A DNA stretch of 15,158 nucleotides from ZC4RG35 sp964571765 (GTDB lineage Bacteria > Actinomycetota > Acidimicrobiia > Spongiisociales > ZC4RG35). The DNA is taken from NCBI GenBank assembly GCA_964571765.1, contig CAZNDH010000034.1, positions 1 to 15,158 of the forward strand, in the 5' to 3' direction. Position numbers and translations under genes: made by a program. The notes under the pieces are model-generated. The model worked only from the letters and a program-made list of their open reading frames with translations. It did not search any database and was not told the DNA's origin. This document shows, one piece after another, positions 14,186-15,158 of this stretch (positions are counted from its first letter, which is position 1; the number at the start of each line of letters is the position of its first letter).

Positions 14186-15063
14186 GGGTTGCCGCGGTCG
14201 ACATCGGGACCAACTCGATGCGGCTTCTGGTCACTGACGGAGCGAGGGAGTGGGGACGATGGGAGCGGATCACCGGTCTGGGCCGCGGAGTCGACAAGTC
14301 GGGGATCCTCTCTGGAGAGACTGTCGAGGCCACCCTGGAGGCTCTGGGGGAGTATCGGTCCATCATCGACGGGCTCGGTGTTTCCCGCACCCGGGCCATT
14401 GCCACGTCGGCATCACGGGACGCCGCCAATCGCGAGGAGTTCTTCGACTCGGTGGAGGGGGTGCTCGGGGTTCGCCCCGAGTTGATCCCAGGTGAGGTGG
14501 AGGCTCTGCTTGCCTATTCCGGGGCGACTGCCGGGTTCGATGGCCCGGGCCCGGTGTTGGTCTCTGACATCGGTGGGGGGAGCACCGAGTTCGTCACCGC
14601 CGACCAGGGGGTTTCGGTGGACATCGGCTCGGTGAGGCTCACCGAGCGCGTCCTGCCGTCACGTCCGTCTCCGGAGAGCGAGTTGGAGGCAGCCCGGGCG
14701 ATGGTTCGGGACCTGTTCTCAGGGGTGGGGTTGGGCCCGGTGGGGACGTTGATAGGGGTGGCGGGAACCTGGACCGAGCTTCCCAACATGTCGGCCGGTC
14801 TGCCCCACGCCACCGACACCCATGGGAAGATTGTGACCAGGGAGGGTGTTGCCGAGGTCATCGACCTGCTCTCCGGGCTCACGGTCGAGGAGACCGCCGC
14901 CCTGGGAACCGTCAACCCGGCCCGTGCACCGGCGATCCTCGGCGGCGTCCTCATCGCCGAAGGGGTGATGGAAGCCCTCGGTGTAGGCGAGGCGGTGGCT
15001 TCGGTCCACGACACCCTCGATGGTGTCGCCGCCGGCCTACTCGCCGATGGAGGCTTACCCTGA
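14182..15063 (+). CDS. ppx: Ppx/GppA phosphatase (exopolyphosphatase)
   Basis: Actin-fold hydrolase of inorganic polyphosphate and/or pppGpp; sequence alone does not separate the two activities. The 293 residues form the short two-domain version common in Actinobacteria. Motifs: AAVDIGTNSMRLLV (4-17, phosphate 1), TSASRDAANREEF, GEVEALLAYSG (104-114, with the likely catalytic Glu107), SDIGGGSTEF (128-137, phosphate 2), DIGSVRLTER and a closing SVHDTLDGVAAG. ATG 14182 overlaps the DUF501 stop in ATGA; GTG 14167 would add five residues outside the conserved region. Codon 292 is TTA (15055-15057), the only in-frame TTA I found in the window. tRNA-Leu(UAA), which reads it, begins 8 bases after the stop codon. 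Mycobacterium has the orthologue Rv1026 in the same place. Confidence 0.93.
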   Translation: MRVAAVDIGTNSMRLLVTDGAREWGRWERITGLGRGVDKSGILSGETVEATLEALGEYRSIIDGLGVSRTRAIATSASRDAANREEFFDSVEGVLGVRPELIPGEVEALLAYSGATAGFDGPGPVLVSDIGGGSTEFVTADQGVSVDIGSVRLTERVLPSRPSPESELEAARAMVRDLFSGVGLGPVGTLIGVAGTWTELPNMSAGLPHATDTHGKIVTREGVAEVIDLLSGLTVEETAALGTVNPARAPAILGGVLIAEGVMEALGVGEAVASVHDTLDGVAAGLLADGGLP

Positions 15064-15071
15064 GTTCTCAC

Positions 15072-15157
15072 GCCCGGGTGGCGGAACGGTAGACGCGAGG
15101 GGCTTAAACCCCCTTGAGCCGACACGGCTCGTGTGGGTTCGAATCCCACCCCGGGTA
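15072..15157 (+). tRNA. tRNA-Leu (anticodon UAA)
   Basis: A full class II cloverleaf can be folded. The acceptor stem is GCCCGGG (15072-15078) with CCCGGGT (15150-15156), closed by a G-U pair. The D stem is GCG/CGC. The anticodon stem is AGGGG/CCCCT around loop CTTAAAC, giving anticodon TAA at 15105-15107. The long variable arm is GAGCC/GGCTC, and the T arm is GTGGG-TTCGAAT-CCCAC. The discriminator base is A15157, as expected for leucine. The window ends one base later (C), so whether CCA is encoded cannot be seen. It reads UUA, the rarest leucine codon here, and is the counterpart of Streptomyces bldA. It lies 8 bases behind ppx and may be cut from that transcript. Confidence 0.96.
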
Positions 15158-15158
15158 C

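Noticed and set aside
1..15158. Mobile element, CRISPR array, toxin-antitoxin or defence system
   Set aside because: All genes are assigned to housekeeping or single uncharacterised families; no transposase, integrase, regularly spaced repeat array or paired small ORFs were seen. The tRNA gene at the edge could be an integration site, but the flank is outside the window.

Overview
The window is high-GC bacterial DNA carrying a dense run of housekeeping genes with actinobacterial character. Supporting signs are GTG starts, 4-8 base gene overlaps, an acidic-tailed ribosomal protein L25, a DUF501 gene, and the order mfd - mazG - eno - ftsB/divIC - DUF501 - ppx, which is also known from Mycobacterium. 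A deep-branching class such as Acidimicrobiia would fit, but that placement is inference. I see no phage genes, insertion sequences, CRISPR array or defence system, and no gene-free stretch over 300 bases (the longest gap is 140 bases, 5968-6107).

Layout. At the left end two genes run on the minus strand: 6-phosphogluconolactonase (pgl), and the first 38 codons of a lipoprotein that overlaps its end and runs off the window. A 79-base divergent gap holding a long hairpin-forming dyad separates them from the plus-strand genes, which fill the rest: a KANL3/Tex30-type alpha/beta hydrolase, rplY (L25/CTC), pth, glpK, pgsA, an extended-SDR NAD(P)-dependent epimerase/reductase, mfd, a SurA/PrsA-like foldase lipoprotein, a YabN-type MazG, eno, an FtsB/DivIC-like division protein, DUF501, a Ppx/GppA phosphatase, and tRNA-Leu(UAA) at the right edge.

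How the genes work together. rplY and pth serve translation. glpK makes glycerol-3-phosphate and pgsA consumes it, so the pair links glycerol use to phosphatidylglycerol synthesis. mfd couples transcription to DNA repair, MazG cleans the nucleotide pool, and the foldase acts outside the membrane. eno, ftsB, DUF501 and ppx are joined by 4-17 base overlaps and look like one operon, with the tRNA gene only 8 bases behind. Reduced to its core (rplY/ctc - pth - mfd - foldase - mazG/yabN - divIC), the order resembles the Bacillus/Clostridium chromosome as well as Mycobacterium, so this looks like an anciently conserved block with local insertions.

No new system is evident. The items most worth a second look are the dyad in the pgl/hydrolase gap, the only in-frame TTA codon I found in about 4,900 codons (it lies in ppx next to the tRNA that reads it), a hairpin over possible pth starts, short GTAC-rich repeats before eno, and the conserved Cys/His set of DUF501.
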